This document shows, in pieces, positions 44,361 to 54,626 of a stretch of 64,000 bases of DNA. Positions within the stretch are counted from its first letter, which is position 1; each line of letters starts with the position of its first letter. Under the pieces are notes generated by a model that saw only the letters and a list, made by a program, of their open reading frames with translations, was not told the origin of the DNA and made no database searches. This stretch comes from Nitratireductor pacificus pht-3B (GTDB lineage: Bacteria > Pseudomonadota > Alphaproteobacteria > Rhizobiales > Rhizobiaceae), in NCBI RefSeq assembly GCF_000300335.1, contig NZ_AMRM01000026.1, positions 1-64,000 on the forward strand. Reading direction: 5' to 3'. The translations under genes and the position numbers were made by a program.

Positions 44361-46514
44361 ATGCTTATGCGCTCAAGGCGCCGTCACATCGTTTCCGCAA
44401 CCGCCATGGCCGTTGTCATGGCAGGGGCATCGGCAAGCGTCTCACTGGCTCAGGAAAGCGGAGAACGGACGGCGGATCGCGCCTTCGCGCAATCGACGCT
44501 TCTCCAGCGGCTTCTCATCACGGACGCCGGCGGGGGGGATCCCTATGCCAGGCCCGCGCCCGCGAGCCGCGTGGAGCGGGAGGCGATCACCGAGCGTTTC
44601 GGCGGCGACGCCAACCAGGTGCTTCGCTCGGCGGCGGGCACGTTCACCCGCAACCCGTCCGACCAGCCGGGACTGACGGTGAACGTTCGGGGCCTGCAGG
44701 GCATGGGACGCGTCAACACGATGATCGACGGGGTGCCGCAGACTTTCCGCAATCTGTCCGGCCATGGCGGCACCTTCGACGATCTTGCCTATGTCGATCC
44801 CAATCTCCTGACGAGTGTCGATGTGGTCCGCGGGGCCGTTTCCGGTGCGGAGGGCATGGGGGCGCTCGGCGGCTCCGCCAATTTCCGCACCATCGGCATC
44901 GATGACGTGCTTCTGCCGGGACGCGACTACGGCGTGATGAACACGTGGCGCGGGGGCAGCAACCATTTCGGCTGGTCCGGCATGATCGCCGGCGGCCTGC
45001 GCGCGCCCATGTTCCCCAACGGGGAGGGGACCGCGAACCTTGTCGGTGCGTTCTCCTATACGGAGAAAGGGCATTTCGAGAATGGCGATAGTGTCGCGGT
45101 GCCGTTCGATCCGACGAACAAGCCCGGTTCGGGGCTGCTGAAGATGGAGCTGAAGCCGAACGACACGCACGAGCTGAAGCTCGGCGGACGCTGGTATGAC
45201 AACGCGTTCCACGTCCAGAGCGCCGGCTACGACTGGTCGATCAACAATCAGACCTATACCGCCAACTATGCCTACACGCCGGGCAACCCGTTATGGGATC
45301 TGCGGGTAAACGCCTATCTCAACACGACGGAGCTGGATTTCGACGGCGTCGGCGGGGTTTTCTCCGACCGGAACGGCGTCAACAAGAGCGCCGGCGTCGA
45401 CATCAGCAACCGCAGCCGTACCAGCTTTGGCGAGACGGACCTCGAGTTCTACTACGGCGCAGCCTATTCCTCCGACGACTACAAGGGTAACGACCGGCGG
45501 GGCGCAAATCCGGACGGACGCCTAATCAAGGCGGGCCTGTTCGGCGAAACGTCGCTCACCCACGGCATGCTCGGGCTGAAGGGCCGGCTGCGCTACGATC
45601 GCTGGCAGTTGAGCGGTGTCCGGGGCTACACGCTGCCGGGTGTGGGAACCTGCCCGCCTGGCGGCGGCAACTGTCCCGGCGAAACCGCCAGCCGCTCCGG
45701 CGACGAGTGGAACCCGAGCGTGACCGCCACATTGAGGCCGCTCGACTGGATGGAGTTCTACGCCACCTACGCGCACACCTATCGCGCGCCGACGGCTTCG
45801 GAAATGTTCTATCCGGGTGGACACAATTTCAGCGGCGGCGGCAGCCCGATCGAGAACAATCTGGATCTGGTGGCCGAGACCATGCGCGGCATAGACATCG
45901 GTGTGAACGTCACGGCGAACGACCTGCTGATCGCGGGCGACGCATTCCGGCTGAAGGCGGGCTATTTCCGCAACCGCATCGAGAACTTCATCACCTATGG
46001 GCGGGAGCAGAAGCCGAGCGACCCTCGTCCGATGGTGCGGTGGATCAACCTGCCGGGCACCACGACCATGAGCGGCTTCGAGCTCGAAGGCGGATATGAT
46101 GCGGGCTTCCTCTACGCGAACTTCTCGCTCACCATCGCCGACACCGAGCAGCCGCTGCCTTATTTTGCGGGCGTCGGAAACGACGTGGGCAGGCTGCCCG
46201 ACGACTTCGCGACGATCGACGTCGGGACGCGGCTGTTCGACCAGCGGCTGACGCTCGGCGGGCGCATGCGCTACGTGGGCGACAGCGTGCAGGTCTTCTT
46301 CGACGATGCCAATTCGCTGCACTTCCCGGACTATGTGCTATTCGACGCCTATGGCTCCTGGCAGTTCAACGAGAACGCCAAGCTCTTCTTCTCGGTCGAG
46401 AATATCGCGGACAAGAGCTACATGAACGCCATGGGCGGCTTTGCGGACAGCTACAAGGGCGTCAACACGGGCCGTGGCCGCACATTCATCGTCGGTGCGA
46501 CGGCGCGCTTCTAA
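44361..46514 (+). CDS. TonB-dependent heme/hemoglobin-type receptor
   Basis: A 717-residue outer-membrane receptor. The signal peptide (IVSATAMAVVMAGASASVSLA) is followed by a plug domain (TVNVRGLQGMGRVNTMIDGVPQ; VDVVRGAVSGAEGMGALGG) and a 22-strand barrel ending in a phenylalanine (TFIVGATARF). The YRAPTASEMFYPGG segment with a later NNLDLVAETMRGID resembles the FRAP/NPNL pair of heme and hemoglobin receptors, so heme uptake is likely. It is downstream of the suf cluster; no ABC transporter or hmu gene is in view. Iron repression is expected for the family. Confidence 0.88.
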   Translation: MLMRSRRRHIVSATAMAVVMAGASASVSLAQESGERTADRAFAQSTLLQRLLITDAGGGDPYARPAPASRVEREAITERFGGDANQVLRSAAGTFTRNPSDQPGLTVNVRGLQGMGRVNTMIDGVPQTFRNLSGHGGTFDDLAYVDPNLLTSVDVVRGAVSGAEGMGALGGSANFRTIGIDDVLLPGRDYGVMNTWRGGSNHFGWSGMIAGGLRAPMFPNGEGTANLVGAFSYTEKGHFENGDSVAVPFDPTNKPGSGLLKMELKPNDTHELKLGGRWYDNAFHVQSAGYDWSINNQTYTANYAYTPGNPLWDLRVNAYLNTTELDFDGVGGVFSDRNGVNKSAGVDISNRSRTSFGETDLEFYYGAAYSSDDYKGNDRRGANPDGRLIKAGLFGETSLTHGMLGLKGRLRYDRWQLSGVRGYTLPGVGTCPPGGGNCPGETASRSGDEWNPSVTATLRPLDWMEFYATYAHTYRAPTASEMFYPGGHNFSGGGSPIENNLDLVAETMRGIDIGVNVTANDLLIAGDAFRLKAGYFRNRIENFITYGREQKPSDPRPMVRWINLPGTTTMSGFELEGGYDAGFLYANFSLTIADTEQPLPYFAGVGNDVGRLPDDFATIDVGTRLFDQRLTLGGRMRYVGDSVQVFFDDANSLHFPDYVLFDAYGSWQFNENAKLFFSVENIADKSYMNAMGGFADSYKGVNTGRGRTFIVGATARF

Positions 46515-46523
46515 CGCATGCCG

Positions 46524-46547
46524 CTTTCGGATGGATTCATCCGAAAG
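46524..46547 (+). terminator. perfect hairpin after the receptor gene
   Basis: CTTTCGGATG (46524-46533) pairs with CATCCGAAAG (46538-46547) around a GATT loop, ten bases after the stop codon. No U-tract follows (GAAAAAGC), so it may stabilise the 3' end or be a dispersed element. Confidence 0.45.
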
Positions 46548-46717
46548 GAAAAAGCACTGTTTCAGACCGTTGCAGCGCCGTGCGTGTCATGAGACGCGCG
46601 GTGCTACAGGGCACAGGATCAGATCCCGGTTGTTCTGCCCGCGCCAGGGAGCGGGCAGCGGCGCGCTAACAGCCATGTGCGCTTGAACCAGGAACAACAC
46701 GATCCATGGAGTGCCGC

Positions 46718-46787
46718 GATCCGGAATGGATGGAGAGTGCTCCGGAATCGAAGAAGCCGCCACGGGTTACCGCGGCGGCTTCTTTTT
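46718..46787 (+). ncRNA. possible small RNA ending in a strong terminator
   Basis: Two stems in a row in the 292-base receptor-helicase spacer. GATCCGG at 46718 pairs with CCGGAATC ending 46749 (one bulge). AAGAAGCCGCC (46751-46761) pairs with GGCGGCTTCTT (46774-46784), with a T-run 46783-46787. It could be the 3' end of the receptor transcript or a separate small RNA; no promoter was identified. Read on the minus strand the second stem also serves as the terminator of the helicase gene. Confidence 0.35.
46751..46787. terminator. bidirectional terminator between receptor and helicase genes
   Basis: An 11-bp perfect stem AAGAAGCCGCC/GGCGGCTTCTT with a 12-base loop, and five T on the plus strand. 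It lies 20 bases beyond the helicase stop on the minus strand. Confidence 0.85.
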
Positions 46788-46806
46788 AGGGTCGTCTGAA
46801 GGGCAT

Positions 46807-48240
<1,434 letters not shown>

Positions 48241-48399
48241 CGCTTCCTGAGCGGCGTCTTGTTCTGCTGGCACGTTTTGGCTGTCTTTGCTTTCGCGGCG
48301 TGGCGCCGTCCGTGAGGCATCCTGCCTCGAATCCATGCAGGGCCTACGGGTTGCAGCGCCCATTGTCAACAGAACACATGCCGTAAAGTCAGGCGCGTT

Positions 48400-49173
48400 T
48401 CAATAGCGAAACTGTTCTGACAGGATGCGTTCGTTCCAGGAATGGCTCTCGTCGAAAAGCACGGTCACCGTCCTGTCGTGGGATTCGCGAACGCTGACGG
48501 AGACCACCGACTTGATTTCCGTGTGATCGGCGACCGCGTTGACGGGCCGCTTGTCGGGTTCCAGAATGTCAAAGCGCACCGTCGCCTGGTTCGAGACGAG
48601 GGCGCCACGCCAGCGGCGCGGGCGGAAAGGGCTGACCGGGGTCAGGGCGAGCAATGGTGCGTCAAGCGGCAGGATCGGCCCGTGCGCCGAGAGATTATAG
48701 GCGGTCGACCCCGCTGGCGTTGCCACCATCACGCCGTCGCAGATCAGTTCCTCCAGCCGCACCTTGCCGTCGATGGAGATGCGGATCTTCGCGGCCTGAT
48801 AGGACTGGCGCAGCAATGACACCTCGTTGACGGCGAGAGCCTCCGTGATGTTGCCATCTGCGTCGAGCGCGTGCATCTGCAGCGGACGAACCGTCTCGCC
48901 GATGGCCGCGGCAATGCGCTCACGCAGCCCGTCCTCGCGATACTCGTTCATCAGGAAGCCGACGGTCCCGCGGTTCATCCCGTAGATGCGCTTGCCGGTG
49001 CCCATGGTTTCACGCAGCGTGTGCAGCATGAAACCGTCGCCGCCGAGCGCGACGATGACGTCGGCATCCTCGATGCGCTCCTGTCCGTAGAGGGCCGAAA
49101 GGCGCGCTGCTGCTTCCTGGGCATCGTCGGTGTCGGCGCATACAAAGGAAAGGGCCGGTAGCGGTGGGTTCAT
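48400..49173 (-). CDS. nadK: NAD kinase
   Basis: A 257-residue NAD kinase producing NADP from NAD with ATP. ATG 49173 fits the family start ([14 protein letters not shown]). The GGDG motif is ALGGDGFML near residue 48, the NxE segment is [10 protein letters not shown], and the substrate loop is [23 protein letters not shown]. An upstream start at 49254 is possible but unlikely. It is the last minus-strand gene here and shares no operon with the helicase. Confidence 0.95.
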   Translation of the reverse strand: MNPPLPALSFVCADTDDAQEAAARLSALYGQERIEDADVIVALGGDGFMLHTLRETMGTGKRIYGMNRGTVGFLMNEYREDGLRERIAAAIGETVRPLQMHALDADGNITEALAVNEVSLLRQSYQAAKIRISIDGKVRLEELICDGVMVATPAGSTAYNLSAHGPILPLDAPLLALTPVSPFRPRRWRGALVSNQATVRFDILEPDKRPVNAVADHTEIKSVVSVSVRESHDRTVTVLFDESHSWNERILSEQFRY

Positions 49174-49331
49174 GGAATGGATCGGCCCTCTAGACTGCGG
49201 TCTGCTACCGGTTAGCATGCAGCCGGACAACTGCAAAGGTTCCGGCGGCTGCATTGATGTGGGTATCGCGTCGGCGCAATGCCAGTTTTGATTTCACTCG
49301 CGCGGCGATTATGCTAACGGGAGCACCGATT

Positions 49332-49407
<76 letters not shown>

Positions 49408-49702
49408 TCATCGCCGCTGCCGCGCCTCTGCATCACCACCGCTGCCCAAGGGCGAAAGAACCGTCTTTTCTTTGCAGCTTTTTCGTGTATTCATCCTTTT
49501 CCTGAACTGCAGGGTTGCTTGGTTCGGGGGCCTCGCGCGCGATGGTTCTTTCGTGTGCGGGCGGGCCGGTTTCCCGTGACGGGATCCGCGAAACGCAAGC
49601 GGATAAGGCTGTGTTCGTTCCCATCGGGCCTGTACGACCCGGGCGGAATGGTTATAACCGTGACGGCTTTTCCGGGTGCAAAAGGGCGAGGGGAATAAAC
49701 TG

Positions 49703-50629
49703 GTGGTAGACTGGGAGGATATCCGGCACTTCCTGGCCGTGGCCCAGAGCAAATCGCTCGCCGGCGCCGCGCGTGCGCTCGATGTGGATCGCGCGACCGT
49801 CGGAAGGCGGCTTGCTGCGCTGGAAGCCACGCTCGACGTGCGCCTGGTCGACCGCCCTTCCCGATCCTGTCGTCTCACGCCCGTTGGCGCGCAGGTCTAT
49901 AAATGGGCCGTCGATATGGAAGCCAATGCCCACGGCATTGCGGACGTGGTGAAGGCCGCCCGCACTCCCATCATCGGGCGGGTCACGCTGAGCGCGCCGC
50001 CGATCCTCGCAGCCCATGTCTTCGCCGCGCACATGCCGCGTTTCCGCAGCGAGCATCCGCATATCGAGATATCGCTCTCCGCCCATGATGCCCAGAGCCA
50101 GCCCAGGAAAAGCGAGACGGATCTCGCCGTCCGGCTCGTCCCGCCCGATGAGCGCGACGGTACTGCCCGGACCATCGGGACGATGACCTTCGGTCTTTAC
50201 GCTCATCGGGACTATGCCCATCTGGATGTGCCGGAGCGCTGGCAGTTCATCGCTTTCGATCAGCGGTACGCCGATCTGCCGCTGCAGCGCTGGCTGCTCG
50301 GCGTTGCAGGCGACCGGCCCGTGGTCAGCGAACTGAACCGCATCAGCGAACATCTGATCGCTGCGCGCGCCGGGATCGGCATTGCGGGCCTGCCATGCTT
50401 CATCGCCGATCGGGACCGGGACCTCGTGCGGATCTATGACGACGTGCCGTCCTTCGCGCGCGATCTCTGTCTGGTGAAGCGCAGGGACCTGCGCAAGACG
50501 CAGGCGGTGCGGGCCGTCATGGACTTCATCGCTGATGTCGTCGCGGGCAATCCCGACCTGGCGCCCGGAAGTCCTCTATCGCAGTATGACGACCGGCTGG
50601 AGCAGCCGGCCAGGCGCGCGGTCGGCTGA
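49703..50629 (+). CDS. LysR family transcriptional regulator
   Basis: A 308-residue LysR-type regulator. GTG at 49703 is chosen: GAGGGG sits eight bases upstream. The N-terminal winged helix (WEDIRHFLAVAQSKSLAGAARALDVDRATVGRRLAALE) covers residues 3-60; the effector domain follows (RVTLSAPPILAAHVFAAHMPRF). No divergently oriented target gene is present; the genes downstream on the same strand are the pilus cluster, about 380 bases away. It resembles the non-classical, ArgP/GcvA-like groups only loosely. Whether it controls the pilus locus is not known. Confidence 0.92.
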   Translation: MVDWEDIRHFLAVAQSKSLAGAARALDVDRATVGRRLAALEATLDVRLVDRPSRSCRLTPVGAQVYKWAVDMEANAHGIADVVKAARTPIIGRVTLSAPPILAAHVFAAHMPRFRSEHPHIEISLSAHDAQSQPRKSETDLAVRLVPPDERDGTARTIGTMTFGLYAHRDYAHLDVPERWQFIAFDQRYADLPLQRWLLGVAGDRPVVSELNRISEHLIAARAGIGIAGLPCFIADRDRDLVRIYDDVPSFARDLCLVKRRDLRKTQAVRAVMDFIADVVAGNPDLAPGSPLSQYDDRLEQPARRAVG

Positions 50630-51006
50630 CGCGGGCGATCTGCCGTTGTCGCCACCGTAGTCGCAGCACGATCCGCGCGGCGTCGGCTCTTGAAGTTTCC
50701 CGCGGGTTTCCTTTTTGGACGCAATGGCCGCTGTCTCAGGCTTCGGAGTCCTGGCGGAAATTTGATCAAATAATCATTTTTTCCGCTTTGATCTACGTCA
50801 GGCGTGTTCTGTGGTCTCCTGTGCTTCCTGCGGGTGAATTATTTTCTATTTAAAATGTTTTCATTGCATTTGGATGGGCATTCTGTCCTTTCGGTCATCT
50901 GTCTATTAACGAAAATTTATCTGTCTGATATGAGTATTCGATGAGGGCCGGGGTGATTCTGTCGGTAATCCGATGTTGTCGGATTCGAGGATTCACGAGG
51001 TCCAGC
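50630..51006 (+). promoter_or_regulatory. AT-rich promoter region of the pilus operon
   Basis: 377 bases without a gene. A 10-bp palindrome TTTGATCAAA (50761-50770) is followed by a further half-site TTTGATC (50787-50793), which together look like an operator. The 170 bases before the first pilus gene are much more AT-rich than the surroundings (TTATTTTCTATTTAAAAT near 50840), a hint of acquired DNA or a silencer-bound promoter. Confidence 0.4.
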
Positions 51007-51507
51007 GTGCCAAGATTGATCCAGATTGCACTTCCCGTCGCCGTCCTGGCGTCGTTTGCGTCGGCAGGTCCGGTCCATTCGGCCACTGCGACGGGCACGA
51101 TGAATGTCCGCGTCACCATCCAGGCCGAATGTACGGTCGTATCGGCCGCCGACCTGGATTTCGGCACCCAGGGCGTTCTGAGTGCCGACATCGACCAGAC
51201 GACAACGATCAATGTCCAGTGCACCGACGGCACCCCATACAATGTGGGTCTGAACGCCGGAACGGGCGCCGGGGCCAGCGTGACGACGCGGTACATGACC
51301 GGGCCGGGATCGGCCGTCGTCGCCTACGGGCTCTACCGGGACGCGGCCCATGCGCTGGTGTGGGGAGACACGGTGTCGAGCGATACGGTCGGCGGAACCG
51401 GGAACGGCAGTTCGCAGGCCCTGACGGTCTATGGAAACGTGCCGCCGCAGACCACACCCGCCGCGGGGGCCTACGCCGACCTTGTGACGATCACGATAAC
51501 CTACTGA
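51007..51507 (+). CDS. spore coat U domain pilin (major subunit)
   Basis: A 166-residue exported protein from GTG 51007 (CGAGG just upstream); ATG 50941 is the alternative. Signal peptide IQIALPVAVLASFASAGPVHSA. The mature part is one SCPU domain: TMNVRVTIQAECTVVSA, DLDFGTQGVLS, INVQCTDGTPYNVGLNAG and the C-terminal YGNVPPQTTPAAGAYADLVTITITY. Two cysteines (EC-TV and VQC) form the disulfide of the fold. It is built like CsuA/B, the subunit of archaic chaperone-usher pili. It heads a four-gene operon. Confidence 0.9.
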   Translation: MPRLIQIALPVAVLASFASAGPVHSATATGTMNVRVTIQAECTVVSAADLDFGTQGVLSADIDQTTTINVQCTDGTPYNVGLNAGTGAGASVTTRYMTGPGSAVVAYGLYRDAAHALVWGDTVSSDTVGGTGNGSSQALTVYGNVPPQTTPAAGAYADLVTITITY

Positions 51508-51526
51508 GAAGCGGGAGGAGGCGGCA

Positions 51527-52243
51527 ATGCGCTTGCTCTCGGTCGGTCTTGGCATCCTGCTCTCCGCCTTGTGGATGCATGCGGGCGCAGCGGCGACGCT
51601 GCGCGTCGCGCCGACGACGCTCGAACTCATCGCTCCAGACAGCGCAGCGGTTCTCCGCCTGCGCAACGACGCGAAGCGGCCGATCAACGTGCAGATCCGG
51701 GTATTTCGATGGATGCAGTCCAACGGCGCGGACCGTTTCGAGGCGACGGACATGGTGGTGGCCAGTCCGCCGGCGACGCAACTCGCCCCGGGCATGGACT
51801 ACACGGTCCGCGTGGTGCGCACCGCACGCCGCCCGGTCACCGGCGAGGAGAGCTATCGCGTGGTGGTGGACGAACTTCCGGATCCGGGGCGCCGCCGGGC
51901 GGGCACGGTTAGCCTCGTGGTGCGCCACGTGATCCCGGTGTTCTTCCGCGCAGCGGATGCTCCGGGTCCGCGCGTTTCATGGAACCTGGCGCGTTCGGGC
52001 GGGCGGCTCGTCCTGGTGGCGCGCAATACCGGCTCATCCCGGTTGCGGATTTCGGACGTCCTGCTGCGCGCGGGCGGCGGGGTCGTCAGGCGCGAAAGCG
52101 GCCTGCTGGGCTACGTTCTGGGCGGGGCAACGATGCAATGGCCGCTCGGGGCCGCCGCAGGCCTGGGCGGCGGCCCCGTCACCATGACCGTTCAAACCCA
52201 TCTCGGACCCATTGAAGCGACTTTGCCCATACGCGGCCGCTAG
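51527..52243 (+). CDS. PapD-like fimbrial chaperone (CsuC type)
   Basis: A 238-residue periplasmic chaperone. GGGAGGAGG gives a strong ribosome-binding site. Signal peptide LLSVGLGILLSALWMHAGAAA. The N-terminal domain (LRVAPTTLELIAPDSAAVLRLRNDAKRPINVQIRVFRW) and the second domain are immunoglobulin-like; RTARRPVTGEESYRVVVDELP contains the motif that donates a strand to pilins. It delivers pilins to the usher. The usher start lies 32 bases before its stop. Confidence 0.9.
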   Translation: MRLLSVGLGILLSALWMHAGAAATLRVAPTTLELIAPDSAAVLRLRNDAKRPINVQIRVFRWMQSNGADRFEATDMVVASPPATQLAPGMDYTVRVVRTARRPVTGEESYRVVVDELPDPGRRRAGTVSLVVRHVIPVFFRAADAPGPRVSWNLARSGGRLVLVARNTGSSRLRISDVLLRAGGGVVRRESGLLGYVLGGATMQWPLGAAAGLGGGPVTMTVQTHLGPIEATLPIRGR

Positions 52244-54626
52244 GCTGATCGTGACGATCGCCGTTGCCTGCGGCGGCCTGCCGGCGGTCGCGCAGGAACA
52301 GCCGAGAGCCGACCGGGCGCGGGCGCCCGTGGATGTGATACGCGACCTTTATCTGGAGGTGTTCATCAACGATGCCTCGACCCGTCTGATTGGTCATTTC
52401 AAGGAACTGGCGGATGGCGGCCTCGCGGCAACGCGCGGGGAGTTGCGCGAGGTCGGCTTGAATGCGGGAGGCGCTGCGGGCAATGACGAGGAGCTGGTCC
52501 GGCTCGATACGCTTCCGGGCGTCGTCGTCGCCTATGACGAAGCCGCGCAGGGGCTTTTCGTGACGGCCTCGAATGCCAGCCGGGCGGAGCATGTCGTCGA
52601 TATCGCTCCCGCGCCTGCCGAAGGACGCAAGCCAACCGCCTCCGGCTTCGGCGCGGTTCTCAACTATGCCTTGTTCGCCAGTTCGAACACGCTGTCGAAG
52701 GGCGATGGCGCGCTGCTGAAGGGCATTTCGGGCAGTTTCGAAGCGCGCCTGTTCAGTCCCTACGGAACCGTCAGCCAGTCCTTTGTGGCCGGCTACACGG
52801 ATGGCGAACTCGACGGGTTCCGGCGTCTGGCCACGAGCTGGACCTATTCGGACCCAGCGCGGCTGATCACATACCGGGCAGGGGATTTGGTGACGGGAGG
52901 CCTTCCCTGGACCCGACCGGTCTATCTGGGCGGCCTGCAGGTCCGGCGGAACTTCGCCCTGCGGCCCGACCTCGTCACGCTGCCGCTGCCCGCCTTTTCC
53001 GGAACGGCGGCGGTTCCCTCGACGCTGGAGGTCTATACGCGGAATGCGCGCAGCTATTCCGGAGATCTCGCGGAGGGACCGTTCCGCCTCGTCAACCTGC
53101 CGGCGGTCGCCGGTGCCGGTTCGGCACGGATCGTGCTGCGCGACCTGCAGGGCCGCGAGAGCACCGTCACCCTGCCGTTCTATGCCTCGACCATGCTTCT
53201 GCGCAAAGGCCTGCTCGACTTTTCGGCGGAGATCGGATTTCCGCGGCGGGATTTCGGCACGAATTCAGATGGTTACGATGACGAGTTGATGGGGTCTGTC
53301 AGCGCCCGCTACGGATTGGCCGACTGGTTGACGCTAGAAGGACATCTGGAAGGCGGGGCCGAGCTGGTCAACGGCGGGGTCGGCGCAGCCTTTCCACTGG
53401 GCGCCTATGGCGCGGCGTCGTTCGCCGCGGCGGGCAGCGCGTATAGGGGCGAAACGGGCTTTCTCGCCAGCGCTTCCGTCGAACTCGGTTTCGAAGGCTG
53501 GACGCTGCGCGGCCGCATCCAGCGGACGTTCGGCGACTATCAGGACATCGCCTCGGTGACCGCACGGCCGGAGGCCGGGGGCGAGGCTGGCCTGGCGCGC
53601 CTCAGTGCCGGCGTGCCGCGCGCCATCGATCAGCTCTCGATCGGCGTGCCGCTGGCTCTGGACATGTCCAACCTCAATCTCTCCTACACCCACCTCACGG
53701 ACGCGGCGGGAGAGCGCAGCCGGATCTTTGGTCTTTCCTACGGGCAGCGTCTCACCGAACGCGGCAGCCTTTACGCTTCGGCGTTCATCGACGCGGAGGA
53801 CCGCCGGCATTTCGGCGTCTTCGCCGGCGTCTCCTTCTCGTTCGGTAAGACGGTGACCGCTTCGACGGCAATCGAGCAGGGACAGGATGGAACACGGCTG
53901 GTCTCGCAGCTTTCCAGTCAGGAGCGCAGGGAGAACGGCAGCATCGGATGGCGCCTGCGCAGTGCGGAAGGCAGCAGGCCCGACCGGTCGGCTTCCGTCA
54001 GCTACCGTTCCGCCTTCGGGCGGGGCGAGGTCGCGGTGCAGAACCACGACGAGGATTTCCGCTTCACCGGCCAGTGGGACGGCGCGCTCGCCGTCGCCGG
54101 CGGCGGCGTGTTTGCGACCAACCGCCTCGACGATGCCTTCGCCGTGGTCGACGTGGGAGCGCCCGGCATCGAGGTGCGGCATCAGAATCGGCCGGCCGGG
54201 CGCACCAACCGGCATGGCCGGCTTCTGGTGCCGGACCTGGTGTCCCATGAGGAGAATGCGCTGTCCTTCGATCCGCGCGACCTGCCGGTCGATGCGGAGA
54301 TCCCGGCCACAACGCGGGCGGTGGTGCCGGCCAGCCGGTCGGGCGTGGTGGTGGATTTCGGCGTGTCCAAGGCGTCGGGCACGGCCCTCGTGGCCTTCGT
54401 CGATGCGGCGGGCGATCCCTTGCCGGTGAGCCTGACGGGGGTTGTGGTCGGTCCGGCGGAAAGCGCCTTCGTCGTCGGCTATGACGGAGAAGCCTATCTG
54501 CATGGTCTCGAGGCGGAGAACCGGGTGCGGATCGAACTGGCGGACGGGCGCATGTGCGAGGCGAAGTTCGCCTTCCGCCCGGATCCGGGAAACCAGGTGC
54601 GGATCGGCGGTGTCCCGTGCCTTTGA
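52212..54626 (+). CDS. fimbrial outer-membrane usher (CsuD type)
   Basis: An 804-residue usher. The start TTG at 52212 lies inside the chaperone gene; the first residues (CPYAAARLIVTIAVACGGLPAVA) form a signal peptide. The N-terminal domain, a 24-strand barrel with plug (SYSGDLAEGPFRLVNLPAVAGAGSARIVLRDLQGRES), and two C-terminal beta domains follow. GRTNRHGRLLVPDLVSHEENALSFDPRDLPVDAEI is the typical end of the barrel. It forms the export pore for pilins. No ATG in a good position was found. Confidence 0.93.
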   Translation: MKRLCPYAAARLIVTIAVACGGLPAVAQEQPRADRARAPVDVIRDLYLEVFINDASTRLIGHFKELADGGLAATRGELREVGLNAGGAAGNDEELVRLDTLPGVVVAYDEAAQGLFVTASNASRAEHVVDIAPAPAEGRKPTASGFGAVLNYALFASSNTLSKGDGALLKGISGSFEARLFSPYGTVSQSFVAGYTDGELDGFRRLATSWTYSDPARLITYRAGDLVTGGLPWTRPVYLGGLQVRRNFALRPDLVTLPLPAFSGTAAVPSTLEVYTRNARSYSGDLAEGPFRLVNLPAVAGAGSARIVLRDLQGRESTVTLPFYASTMLLRKGLLDFSAEIGFPRRDFGTNSDGYDDELMGSVSARYGLADWLTLEGHLEGGAELVNGGVGAAFPLGAYGAASFAAAGSAYRGETGFLASASVELGFEGWTLRGRIQRTFGDYQDIASVTARPEAGGEAGLARLSAGVPRAIDQLSIGVPLALDMSNLNLSYTHLTDAAGERSRIFGLSYGQRLTERGSLYASAFIDAEDRRHFGVFAGVSFSFGKTVTASTAIEQGQDGTRLVSQLSSQERRENGSIGWRLRSAEGSRPDRSASVSYRSAFGRGEVAVQNHDEDFRFTGQWDGALAVAGGGVFATNRLDDAFAVVDVGAPGIEVRHQNRPAGRTNRHGRLLVPDLVSHEENALSFDPRDLPVDAEIPATTRAVVPASRSGVVVDFGVSKASGTALVAFVDAAGDPLPVSLTGVVVGPAESAFVVGYDGEAYLHGLEAENRVRIELADGRMCEAKFAFRPDPGNQVRIGGVPCL

